In this document: one piece after another, positions 26,245 to 35,045 of the stretch
Numbering within the stretch: position 1 is the first letter of the stretch
Layout of the letters: each line of letters begins with the position of its first letter
Assembly: GCA_943846715.1 (NCBI GenBank)
Contig: OX044356.1
Location: 1,488,001 to 1,552,000, forward strand
Length of the DNA stretch: 64,000 bases
Reading direction: 5' to 3'
From: TMED14 sp002378565
Lineage (GTDB): Bacteria > Bacteroidota > Bacteroidia > Flavobacteriales > Schleiferiaceae
Notes under the pieces: model-generated
What the model saw: the letters and a program-made list of their open reading frames with translations, nothing else
The model's database searches: none
Told to the model about the DNA's origin: nothing
Translations under genes and position numbers: made by a program

Positions 26245-27123
26245 ATGATTATTATTGTAGAAAGCGGTTCAACCAAAGCCGATTGGATATTGCTCAATGG
26301 GGATGGCAGTGAATGCAAGCGTTGGAATTTGATGGGGTTCAATCCCTACTTCCATTCCTCAGCAACGGTTGAAGATGCCTTGAGCAGTCACCATGAAATA
26401 GCCCAATACGCACATGATGTTGAGCAGGTCTGGTTCTATGGCGCAGGCTGCAGCTCCGACAAGCTCAACGCTGTCATTGAGAAAGGGCTCAAGCGGGTAT
26501 TCACGCGGGCAAGCATCCATGTCGATCACGACTTGAAGGCTGCGGCCTACGCCACCTACGCTGGCCAGCCACACATTGCATGCATCATTGGGACAGGCTC
26601 TAACTCCTGCTTTTTTGATGGCCAAACCATTCGCGAAGAAGTGCCGGCTCTGGCATATGTTTTGGGAGACGAAGGCTCTGCCAGCTACATTGGCAAACGC
26701 CTTGTGGCAGATTTCATTTACGGCCGCTTACCCAAGGCTCTAATGGCTGACTTTTCCGAGCAATACGACACTGACAAAACGGAAATCTTGCAGCATGTCT
26801 ACAACCAACCCCATGCCAACGTGTACCTGGCGTCCTTCTCCACCTTTGCTGGGCAGCACAGGGATGATCCGTACATTCAAGCATTGGTCAAGTCGGGCTT
26901 TGACCAATTCATTGACATCCATGTCTGCTGCTTCCCCGAAGCTTTAGCTGGTGCGCCTGTGAATTTTGTTGGCTCAGTTGCTAAGGCTTTTGAGCCCCTG
27001 TTAAAAGCCTGCTGCGAAGCAAGAAACCTCAATTATGGCCGCACCCAAGCAAAGCCTGTCAATTTGTTGGTTGACTACCATCTCTCCGTCAAGCAGGTGT
27101 TAAGCAAGCCAATTCTGTCATGA
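26245..27123 (+). CDS. BadF-type sugar kinase, probable glucose or N-acetylglucosamine kinase
   Basis: ASKHA-fold ATPase of the BadF/BadG family, 292 residues. Phosphate motif 1 reads ESGSTKADW near the N-terminus and phosphate motif 2 reads IIGTGSNSCFFDG, followed by LGDEGSASYIGKR. Bacteroidota members are often called N-acetylglucosamine kinases. Its place between gap and pgmB in a maltose operon suggests it could phosphorylate the free glucose that maltose phosphorylase releases, since no other hexokinase is in the locus; that is inference. It ends in an ATGA overlap with pgmB. Confidence 0.82.
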   Translation: MIIIVESGSTKADWILLNGDGSECKRWNLMGFNPYFHSSATVEDALSSHHEIAQYAHDVEQVWFYGAGCSSDKLNAVIEKGLKRVFTRASIHVDHDLKAAAYATYAGQPHIACIIGTGSNSCFFDGQTIREEVPALAYVLGDEGSASYIGKRLVADFIYGRLPKALMADFSEQYDTDKTEILQHVYNQPHANVYLASFSTFAGQHRDDPYIQALVKSGFDQFIDIHVCCFPEALAGAPVNFVGSVAKAFEPLLKACCEARNLNYGRTQAKPVNLLVDYHLSVKQVLSKPILS

Positions 27124-27788
27124 AAATGGGGCTGATTTTTGACCTGGACGGTGTCCTTGTTGATAGTGCAGCCTTTCATTTCAAAGCATGGCAACGCATG
27201 GCTGAATCCCTGGGTATCGCCTTTGACCTTGAGGCCAATGAGCAGCTCAAGGGCTTATCAAGGGCACGATCCATGGACAAGATTTTGTCCTGGGGCGGCT
27301 TGAGCATGACAGGGGAAGACAAGGCCCGCCACATGGCTAAAAAGAACGCCAATTACCTGGATTTAGTGGCTCAATTGACGACAAAAGACACCTTGCCTGG
27401 CGCGGAAAATTACTTGCGTGAAGCGCGCCGCTTGGGACATCCCATTGCCTTAGGCTCTGCCAGCAAAAATGCTGGATTCATTTTGGAAAAAGTTGGTCTC
27501 ATGGATTGCTTTGATGCCATTGTCGATGGCAACGTCGTCACCACCTCCAAGCCGGACCCCGAGGTTTTTCTCACGGCAGCAAAGTTGCTGAAAAGGGCCC
27601 CGGAAGACTGCGTCGTGTTTGAAGACGCGGTGGCTGGACTGGAGGCAGCTCAACGTGGCGGCATGAAAACCATTGGCATTGGTGACCCCAGCGCCCTGTA
27701 TGCAGACAAGGTAGTCCCTGACTTAGCTGCCTTAGGCTCAGTGTCTGATAGCCTTCTGGCATTCAACTTCAATGGGCAAGACTTATGA
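27120..27788 (+). CDS. pgmB: Beta-phosphoglucomutase
   Basis: HAD-family enzyme converting beta-glucose 1-phosphate to glucose 6-phosphate. The motif IFDLDGVLVDSAAFHFKAWQ has the nucleophile and acid Asp pair, and GLSRARSMDKIL is the cap-domain substrate motif of beta-PGM. GSASKN (motif II) and KPDPEVF (motif III region) follow, with FEDAVAGLEAA as motif IV. Length 222. It overlaps both neighbours by four bases and is partnered functionally with the next gene. Confidence 0.95.
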   Translation: MKMGLIFDLDGVLVDSAAFHFKAWQRMAESLGIAFDLEANEQLKGLSRARSMDKILSWGGLSMTGEDKARHMAKKNANYLDLVAQLTTKDTLPGAENYLREARRLGHPIALGSASKNAGFILEKVGLMDCFDAIVDGNVVTTSKPDPEVFLTAAKLLKRAPEDCVVFEDAVAGLEAAQRGGMKTIGIGDPSALYADKVVPDLAALGSVSDSLLAFNFNGQDL

Positions 27789-30085
27789 AGCCTCAAATCC
27801 TGATTCATCCCTGGAAGATCATTCAAGATCAATGGGATCCTTTGCAACAGCGCATGGCAGAAAGCTTGTTCGCGATTGGCAATGGACGCATGGGCCAGCG
27901 CGCCAACCACGAAGAGGACTACTCGGGAGAAACCTTGCAGGGCAGCTACATCGCTGGCCTGTATTACCCGGATAAAACCAAGGTAGGCTGGTGGAAAAAT
28001 GGTTACCCCGACTATTTTGCAAAGGTGCTCAACAGCAGCAACTTCATTGGCATTCATGTTCGCATTGATGGTGAGTTGTTGGATCTAGCCACCGCAACTG
28101 TGGTCAGCGAATTCAGGCGAGAGCTCGACATGCAGCATGGCCTACTGACACGGACATTCACGGCAACCTTGTCCAATGGCGTCCAAGTGGAAGTGATTGC
28201 CACGCGCTTGCTGTCCATTGTAGCGGATGACATGGCCGCCATCGCCTACCAACTGCGGACGAACCAAGATGCACAGGTTGAGATTGAGCCCTACATCGAC
28301 GCAAATGTGATCAATGAAGACGCGAATTGGGAATCAACTTTTTGGGAGCCCCTGTCTCAGCGAACCGGCAAGGAACATGCCGTAGTTCAAAGCAAAACCA
28401 AGCGGCTTGACTTCCATTTAGCTGTAGCCATGCAATGCCAATTGAGCTGTGATGCAGAAGGCCAATCCGGGGACAAAGCTGCCTGCCCCTCATGGACCTA
28501 CACCTACCAATCCACGGCCAACAAGGCAGTGACATTGCACAAATACGTGGCTGTGTTATCCTCTTTGAATGCGCCCATTGATGACTTGTCTCAACTGGCC
28601 TCAACGCAAGCAATTGCTGCGGCAAAACAGGGGTTTGATGCCATCAAAAAAGCCCATCAAGCCGCTTGGCTGAGCAAATGGACAACAGCAGATATTGTCA
28701 TTGACGGCGATGACTCCGCACAGCAGGCCATTCGCTTCAACATCTTTCATTTACTGCAAACCTTCACCGGTGTTGATCCCCGACTCAACATTGGCCCCAA
28801 GGGGTTCACTGGAGAGAAGTACGGCGGGTCAACCTACTGGGATACTGAAGCTTACTGCCTGCCATTTTACCTGGCGTCATCTGACATTTCCGTGGCAAAA
28901 AACTTGCTGAATTACCGCTTCAATCATTTGCCGCAGGCCATTGCCAACGCAGAGAAATTGGGCTTTAAAAAAGGCGCAGCCCTCTACCCCATGGTGACCA
29001 TGAATGGAGAGGAGTGCCACAATGAGTGGGAGATCACCTTTGAGGAGGTTCACCGCAATGGCGCCATCGCCTATGCGATTTACAACTACATACGGCACAG
29101 CCAAGACTGGCATCACCTCACGGAAGGGGGCTTGGATGTGTTAACTGGCATTGCTCGATTCTGGGCGCAGCGTGTGAACTGGAGCAAAACAAAGAAGGCC
29201 TACGTGATGCTTGGCGTAACAGGGCCTAACGAGTACGAAAACAATGTCAACAACAACTACTACACCAACTTCATGGCGCAGTGGTCTCTCAATTATGCGG
29301 CCGAGTGCTGGTCCTGGGTTGAAAGCCATGAACCAGACGCCTATGATCGATTGCGCAAGGCTTTGCTGTGTGACGGTGATGAGTTGACTGCTTGGAAATC
29401 AGTCGCAAGCAAGATGTATTTTCCCTACGATGAGACATTGGGCATTTACCTTCAACAAGATGGGTTCTTGGACAAAGTCATTGAGCCTGCAAGCGCCTTG
29501 GATCCCAAAGATCGGCCCATCAACCAAAACTGGAGCTGGGATCGCATCCTTCGATCATGTTACATTAAGCAGGCTGACACCTTGCAGGGCATGTTCTTTT
29601 TTGAAGACAAGACCTCCTTGGATAGCTTGAAAAAGCACTTTGATTATTACGAGCCCTTGACGGTGCACGAGTCCTCACTAAGCCCTTGTGTTCACACCGT
29701 TCTTGCCTGTCGCCTGAACTACCGAGAACAAGCCCTGTCGCTCTATGGAAAGACCGCAAGGCTTGATCTTGACGACAGCAACAATGAAGTGCATGAAGGG
29801 CTGCATGTGACAGCCATGGGTGGCACATGGATGAGCTTGGTTTACGGATTTGGCGGGATGAAAATCTTGAATGACGGCTTGCAATTTGACCCTCAATTGC
29901 CTGAAGGGTGGACCCGATTGACCTTCCCATTGAACTGGCGAGGGGCCTTGTTGACCGTGTCCATTGACCGAAATGGCGTGTCCATTAACAACCAGAAGGG
30001 GAACCGCATTGCCTGCCATGTGCACGGTCAAGCCTTTGATCTTGCCGCGGGTCAATCCATCCATCAACAGCACCCAGCATCATGA
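27785..30085 (+). CDS. Maltose phosphorylase (GH65)
   Basis: Splits maltose with phosphate into glucose and beta-glucose 1-phosphate. The 766-residue protein has the GH65 fold; the general acid Glu lies in HNEWEITFEEVHRNG (about residue 415), with GEKYGGSTYWDTE before it and MGGTWMSLVYGF near the C-terminus. It has no signal peptide, so it is cytoplasmic. Within GH65 the trehalose or kojibiose specificities cannot be excluded, but the adjacent pgmB, sugar MFS and amylases fit maltose. Confidence 0.92.
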   Translation: MKPQILIHPWKIIQDQWDPLQQRMAESLFAIGNGRMGQRANHEEDYSGETLQGSYIAGLYYPDKTKVGWWKNGYPDYFAKVLNSSNFIGIHVRIDGELLDLATATVVSEFRRELDMQHGLLTRTFTATLSNGVQVEVIATRLLSIVADDMAAIAYQLRTNQDAQVEIEPYIDANVINEDANWESTFWEPLSQRTGKEHAVVQSKTKRLDFHLAVAMQCQLSCDAEGQSGDKAACPSWTYTYQSTANKAVTLHKYVAVLSSLNAPIDDLSQLASTQAIAAAKQGFDAIKKAHQAAWLSKWTTADIVIDGDDSAQQAIRFNIFHLLQTFTGVDPRLNIGPKGFTGEKYGGSTYWDTEAYCLPFYLASSDISVAKNLLNYRFNHLPQAIANAEKLGFKKGAALYPMVTMNGEECHNEWEITFEEVHRNGAIAYAIYNYIRHSQDWHHLTEGGLDVLTGIARFWAQRVNWSKTKKAYVMLGVTGPNEYENNVNNNYYTNFMAQWSLNYAAECWSWVESHEPDAYDRLRKALLCDGDELTAWKSVASKMYFPYDETLGIYLQQDGFLDKVIEPASALDPKDRPINQNWSWDRILRSCYIKQADTLQGMFFFEDKTSLDSLKKHFDYYEPLTVHESSLSPCVHTVLACRLNYREQALSLYGKTARLDLDDSNNEVHEGLHVTAMGGTWMSLVYGFGGMKILNDGLQFDPQLPEGWTRLTFPLNWRGALLTVSIDRNGVSINNQKGNRIACHVHGQAFDLAAGQSIHQQHPAS

Positions 30086-32430
30086 AGTGGGGCAGCGTTT
30101 ATTTGCTCGTTCTGACCACCTTGTTTGGTTGCGAGCCGCCTGCCAGTAGCTTGGACTACATGGCTTCAAGCAACAGCTTGGGGTGCCTGCCCGTGCAACT
30201 CTCTGCATCTGTCACCAAGGTGTATTTGACAGATTTTGTCTTGACAGCCATTGACAGCGTTGATTGGCCTGATGGCTTGACCGTTATCGGCGGCAACCCC
30301 GACTCTTCAACCGTGCAAGTCAAGGGGCAGATGGCATCGTCAATGGGCCTGATGCGGATACACAGCAACCAGGGGAGCATGGATGTGCTCTTGAAGCAAT
30401 CACAGCAAATGCCCGTAGTTTTTCAATGGACGGGCGACCCAGGCAATCAAGTGACCCTTTTTGGGAGCTTCAATGGCTGGGACAAGGCAGCAATTCCCAT
30501 GACCTACAAGGACAGCAGCTACCAAGTAACGCTGACCTTAAGCCCCGGCAATCACCAATACAAATACCTGGTCAATGGGGTGGAGACCTTGGATGCCACC
30601 ACTGACCGAGTCGCCAATGGCATCGGGGGAGAAAATCACCTGCTTGCACTCGTTTCTGGTGCCAAGGCCTGCTCAACACTGAGCGTGCGATCCGTGAATC
30701 AAGTCGGCGATCAACAGGAGGTGGTGCTTGATGCCCTGCCGGAAGATCAACACGTTATTGCCCTCTGGGATAGCCATGCCATGCCCATTGAATGGATGAG
30801 GCTGGACGAGCTGGGTCGCTGGCACATTCGCATGCCGCAAAACATGGGCTCAGGTCAGCGTCACCATTTAAGGCTTTACAGCCACAACGCCGGCAACTGG
30901 TCCAACGATGTGCTGATTCCATTTGGCACAAAGGGGGCTGTCATGACATCGGATGAGCTTGCAAGGGATGATTGGGAAGCAGCCACCTTGTATTTCATGA
31001 TGGTTGATCGCTTTGCCAATGGTGATTCAAGCAATGATGGCGGACTGAATCGCTCAGATGTTCTGCCGCTTGCTGACTACATGGGTGGCGACCTCAAGGG
31101 CATTGAACAGCAGGTGGATGCAGGGTTTTTTGAAGAGATGGGGTTCAACACCATTTGGCTGAGTCCTATTGGGAAAAACCCTCAAGGCGCCTGGGGTTTG
31201 TGGAACAAAGGTGGGGTGACCACCAAGTTTGCAGGCTATCACGGCTACTGGCCAGTGAGCGCAACCCTGCCAGACCGTCGCATGGCAAGCCAAGCAGACG
31301 TGCATGATTTACTGAAAGTAGCCCATGATCAGGGCATGAATGTCCTTTTAGACTATGTTGGTAACCACGTGCATGTAGACCATCCCGCCTACAAAGCACA
31401 CCCTGAATGGGCCACAAATCTTTACTTGCCCGATGGCAGCATGAACACCGAACGTTGGGATTCCCATCGACTGACCACATGGTTTGACAGCTTTTTACCA
31501 ACCCTGGATCTCAGCCGCCCTGAGGTGGTTGAGCCCATGACAGACTCTGCTCTGGTGTGGCTCACAGATTATGGTTTTGATGGCTACCGCCATGATGCCA
31601 CCAAGCATGTGCACAGTTTGTACTGGCGGACCTTGACCAAGAAACTTAAAGCGGCAAACAAAAGCGGCAAACGCCTGTTTCAAATTGGCGAAACCTATGG
31701 CTCGCCAGAGTTGATTGCCAGCTATTTGAGCAGCGGCATGATGGATGCACAATTTGACTTCAACACCTACGATGCCGCCGTGCAATTTTGTGGCGACTTA
31801 GGGGGCAGTGCCATGAATTTGAAGTCAACACTTGAGGCCAGCCTTGCCGCTTACGGTCACCACCATTTGATGGGCAACATCTCAGGCAACCAAGACAAGC
31901 CTCGGTTTATTTCATTGGCTGATAGGCAGGTGAGACAGGATGAGGACAGCAAGCTTGCAGGCTACACACGATCTATTGGCAAATCAACTGCCCTAGGCTA
32001 CCAGCGATTGGCTTTACTCCATGCCTTCAACCATGCCATCCCTGGCGTACCTGTTGTCTATTATGGTGATGAGTATGGCATGCCTGGCGCCAATGACCCT
32101 GACAACCGCAGGATGATGAGTTTTGGCCCTTACAGCCCCCTGGAAGATGCCCTTCGAAACCAAGTGAAAGCCCTTGTTCAGGCCAGGGGGTCAACCATGG
32201 CATTGCTCTATGGAAGCACCCGTTGTGTGGCTGCAAATGAGCATGTACTGGTCATCACTCGGCGCTACTTGAATGAGCGAATCACCATCGTTCTCAACCA
32301 GGGACCTGCATCCTTCACCATGGAGCACGACATGCCTGACCTGAGGGTCCTTGCTGGTGACGCCACCATTGGCAGTGAATCATTCCATGTCGGGCCCCAT
32401 CAATTTGTCTATTTGAAATCCAACCATTGA
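30082..32430 (+). CDS. Surface alpha-amylase/pullulanase-type lipoprotein (GH13) with starch-binding-like domain
   Basis: Secreted GH13 glycosidase, 782 residues, with lipobox TTLFGC at about residue 17. Next come an Ig-like N-terminal part, a CBM48/AMPK-type module (TLFGSFNGWDKAAIP, SPGNHQYKYLVNG at about 127-170), a second Ig-like part, and the catalytic barrel from about 295. The nucleophile Asp is in GFDGYRHDATKH, the acid Glu in QIGETYGSP and the third Asp in GNQDKPRF. It probably acts on alpha-glucans at the cell surface. It is ATGA-coupled to the phosphorylase gene. Confidence 0.9.
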   Translation: MKWGSVYLLVLTTLFGCEPPASSLDYMASSNSLGCLPVQLSASVTKVYLTDFVLTAIDSVDWPDGLTVIGGNPDSSTVQVKGQMASSMGLMRIHSNQGSMDVLLKQSQQMPVVFQWTGDPGNQVTLFGSFNGWDKAAIPMTYKDSSYQVTLTLSPGNHQYKYLVNGVETLDATTDRVANGIGGENHLLALVSGAKACSTLSVRSVNQVGDQQEVVLDALPEDQHVIALWDSHAMPIEWMRLDELGRWHIRMPQNMGSGQRHHLRLYSHNAGNWSNDVLIPFGTKGAVMTSDELARDDWEAATLYFMMVDRFANGDSSNDGGLNRSDVLPLADYMGGDLKGIEQQVDAGFFEEMGFNTIWLSPIGKNPQGAWGLWNKGGVTTKFAGYHGYWPVSATLPDRRMASQADVHDLLKVAHDQGMNVLLDYVGNHVHVDHPAYKAHPEWATNLYLPDGSMNTERWDSHRLTTWFDSFLPTLDLSRPEVVEPMTDSALVWLTDYGFDGYRHDATKHVHSLYWRTLTKKLKAANKSGKRLFQIGETYGSPELIASYLSSGMMDAQFDFNTYDAAVQFCGDLGGSAMNLKSTLEASLAAYGHHHLMGNISGNQDKPRFISLADRQVRQDEDSKLAGYTRSIGKSTALGYQRLALLHAFNHAIPGVPVVYYGDEYGMPGANDPDNRRMMSFGPYSPLEDALRNQVKALVQARGSTMALLYGSTRCVAANEHVLVITRRYLNERITIVLNQGPASFTMEHDMPDLRVLAGDATIGSESFHVGPHQFVYLKSNH

Positions 32431-32432
32431 CC

Positions 32433-33830
32433 ATGAAAGCACTCAGTTTACTTGTTGCAGCCAGCCTGCTTCTCGCCTGCCAGTCCACTGCCGATAATGC
32501 AGACAGTGATGCGAACCAAAACCCTGCGGTGGATCACGCCGCCTGGACGCGTCAGGCCAACGTCTATGAAGTGAATATCCGCCAATACAGCCCTGAGGGG
32601 ACGTTTGCTGCCTTTGAAACCCACCTGCCTAGGCTGTCAAAAATGGGGGTCAACACCCTGTGGCTTATGCCTATTCAGCCCATCGGGGAGGCAAAGAGGA
32701 AAGGCGTTTTAGGCAGCTATTACTCCATCAAAGACTACAAGGCAATCAACCCGGAATACGGCAATGAAGCAGACTTCGCTCACTTGGTTGAAAGCGCCCA
32801 TGCACTTGACATGAAGGTTATCTTGGACTGGGTTCCCAACCACAGTGCGTGGGATCACCCTTGGATGACAGAGCATCCAGACTTCTATTATGTGGACCCG
32901 GAAACTGGCGAGATCAGCAATGGCCGCAACGACCACAATGAGGCAACAGACTGGACTGATGTGGCTGAGCTGGATTACAGCAATATCGAGATGCAAGAAG
33001 CCATGCGCCAAGACATGCTTTATTGGCTAGAGCAATTCCACATTGATGGCTTTCGCTGTGACATGGCCGGCGGCCAGACGGAAGCATTCTGGTTAGAAAC
33101 GATCCAGGTGTTGCGCGACCATAGCCCAGAGCTCTTCATGCTAGCAGAAAGCAACTTCCCTGAAATGCATGACTTTGGTTTTGACGCAACCTATGGCTGG
33201 GAATTTCACCATTTGATCAATGAGGTCGCGCGTGGCGACAAGGGCACTGACGAGTTACATCATTACATCCTTCGCGATGCAGACAAATTCCCTAAGGATT
33301 CTTACCGGCTATTGTTCATTGACAACCATGATGAAAATTCATGGAATGGCACGGTGGCATCCCGACTGGGAAACAATGCACATGCAGCCTATGTGCTTTG
33401 CGCCACATTGCCAAACGCCATCCCCTTGATCTATTCGGGCCAAGAGGTTGGCCTTAATCACAGCTTGCGTTTTTTTGAGCGCGACACCATCGATTGGTCC
33501 CTGGACTCACAGGCAGACTTTTATGGCCTCATGAACCAGTTAAACAGCACCTTGCCAGCCTTAGCTAATGGCGCCAATGGCGGCAGCTACCAGGCCATCA
33601 CAAGCAATCAACATCGGGTCTTTGCGTTTGCTCGGAAGATGCAAGACAGGGACGTAGTCATGGTCGTCAATTTCAGTGACAAGGATCAAGACATCACGAT
33701 AGAGGGTGCGCCTTCCGGCAATTACCACGATGCTTTCACCGGCGAAGGGATGCGTTTGTCAGCGGATGAGTCCAGCTTTTTCTTGCCCGCGCATGGCTAT
33801 GCCTTGCTTGTGAATGACGGTGGCCATTGA
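32433..33830 (+). CDS. Alpha-amylase family lipoprotein (GH13)
   Basis: Second GH13 enzyme of the operon, 465 residues, with signal and lipobox LLLAC at residue 16. It has the barrel residues in DGFRCDMAGG (nucleophile), MLAESNFPE (acid) and FIDNHDENSW, and a C-terminal beta domain (VMVVNFSDKDQDITIEG). It has no CBM48 module, unlike its neighbour. A TTG at 32427 overlapping the previous stop is a possible start, but the ATG at 32433 begins the signal peptide better. Last gene of the operon. Confidence 0.91.
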   Translation: MKALSLLVAASLLLACQSTADNADSDANQNPAVDHAAWTRQANVYEVNIRQYSPEGTFAAFETHLPRLSKMGVNTLWLMPIQPIGEAKRKGVLGSYYSIKDYKAINPEYGNEADFAHLVESAHALDMKVILDWVPNHSAWDHPWMTEHPDFYYVDPETGEISNGRNDHNEATDWTDVAELDYSNIEMQEAMRQDMLYWLEQFHIDGFRCDMAGGQTEAFWLETIQVLRDHSPELFMLAESNFPEMHDFGFDATYGWEFHHLINEVARGDKGTDELHHYILRDADKFPKDSYRLLFIDNHDENSWNGTVASRLGNNAHAAYVLCATLPNAIPLIYSGQEVGLNHSLRFFERDTIDWSLDSQADFYGLMNQLNSTLPALANGANGGSYQAITSNQHRVFAFARKMQDRDVVMVVNFSDKDQDITIEGAPSGNYHDAFTGEGMRLSADESSFFLPAHGYALLVNDGGH

Positions 33831-33842
33831 TGGCTCCCTTTT

Positions 33843-35045
33843 TCAGTCAATAACTTTCAGCAATTTCCCTACCTCGACAAAGGCCTCAATGGTTGAGCTG
33901 ATCTGTTCCTCGGTGTGTGCTGCACTGAGCTGAACCCTGATTCTAGCTTGACCTATAGGAACCACGGGGAAAAAGAAACCAATGACATAGACGCCACGCT
34001 TGAGTAGCTCATTGGCAAACTGCTGAGACAGTGCTGCGTCATACAACATGACCGGGACGATGGCAGACTCACCGTCTTTGAAGTCAAACCCGGCTTCTCG
34101 CATGCCCGCCTTGAATTGCTTCACGTTGCCTTCCAGCTTGTCCCGCAGATCCGTTGAACCTTCCAGCAGATCCAACACCGCCAATGAAGCGCCAACAATC
34201 GATGGCGCCAATGAATTGCTGAACAAGTAAGGGCGTGATCGCTGTCGAAGCATGTCAATCAAGGCGCTTTTACCCGTTGTGAAACCACCCATTGCACCAC
34301 CCAATGCTTTCCCAAGGGTGCCAGTGATGATGTCAACACGGCCTAAGACGCCGCGAAGCTCTATAGAGCCCCTGCCCGTCGCTCCAATGAACCCCGTGGC
34401 ATGGCATTCATCCACCATGACCAAGGCCTGGTATTGGTCTGCCAGGTCACAAATGGCATCCAGCTGAGCCACATAGCCATCCATGGAAAAGACCCCATCG
34501 GTGACAATGAGCTTGGTGCGTGAACCTGCCTCATCTGCAGCCTTGAGCTGTGCTTCCAGATCTGCCATGTCATTGTTGGCGTAACGAAAGCGCTTTGCCT
34601 TGCACAAGCGCACACCATCAATGATGGACGCGTGGTTCAGGCTGTCTGAAATAATGGCATCTTCTGCGCTGAGTAAGGGCTCAAAAACACCCCCATTGGC
34701 ATCAAATGCTGCGGCATAAAGGATGCTGTCCTCACAGTGAAGAAAGCTGGCAATTTTTGCCTCTAGCTCCTTGTGAATGTCTTGGGTTCCGCAAATAAAT
34801 CGCACGGAAGACATGCCATAACCATGACTGTCCAAGGCTTCATGTGCCGCCTTCAAAACCTTCGGGTGGCTGCTGAGTCCAAGGTAGTTGTTGGCACAGA
34901 AGTTCAACACCTCTGAACCATCATCCAAGGTGATGCATGCGTCTTGTGGAGAGGTAATGATGCGCTCTGATTTGAACAAGCCTTGGTCCTTAATGGACTG
35001 GAGTTCTGTCTGTAGGTTGTTGTAAAATGCTTGCTTAGTTGCCAT
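33843..35045 (-). CDS. kbl: Glycine C-acetyltransferase (2-amino-3-ketobutyrate CoA ligase)
   Basis: PLP enzyme that joins the second step of threonine breakdown to glycine and acetyl-CoA. It is an alpha-oxoamine synthase, about 400 residues from MATKQAFYNNLQTEL. Seen: NFCANNYLGLSSHP, GMSSVRFICGTQDIHKELE, VDECHATGF, and the PLP lysine in TGTLGKALGGAMGG. Related serine palmitoyltransferase or KAPA synthase functions are less likely because of the RFICGTQDIHK segment. It overlaps the end of addA by 11 bases; a TACCTTCG box 26 bases upstream, within addA, could give it its own promoter. Confidence 0.92.
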   Translation of the reverse strand: MATKQAFYNNLQTELQSIKDQGLFKSERIITSPQDACITLDDGSEVLNFCANNYLGLSSHPKVLKAAHEALDSHGYGMSSVRFICGTQDIHKELEAKIASFLHCEDSILYAAAFDANGGVFEPLLSAEDAIISDSLNHASIIDGVRLCKAKRFRYANNDMADLEAQLKAADEAGSRTKLIVTDGVFSMDGYVAQLDAICDLADQYQALVMVDECHATGFIGATGRGSIELRGVLGRVDIITGTLGKALGGAMGGFTTGKSALIDMLRQRSRPYLFSNSLAPSIVGASLAVLDLLEGSTDLRDKLEGNVKQFKAGMREAGFDFKDGESAIVPVMLYDAALSQQFANELLKRGVYVIGFFFPVVPIGQARIRVQLSAAHTEEQISSTIEAFVEVGKLLKVID

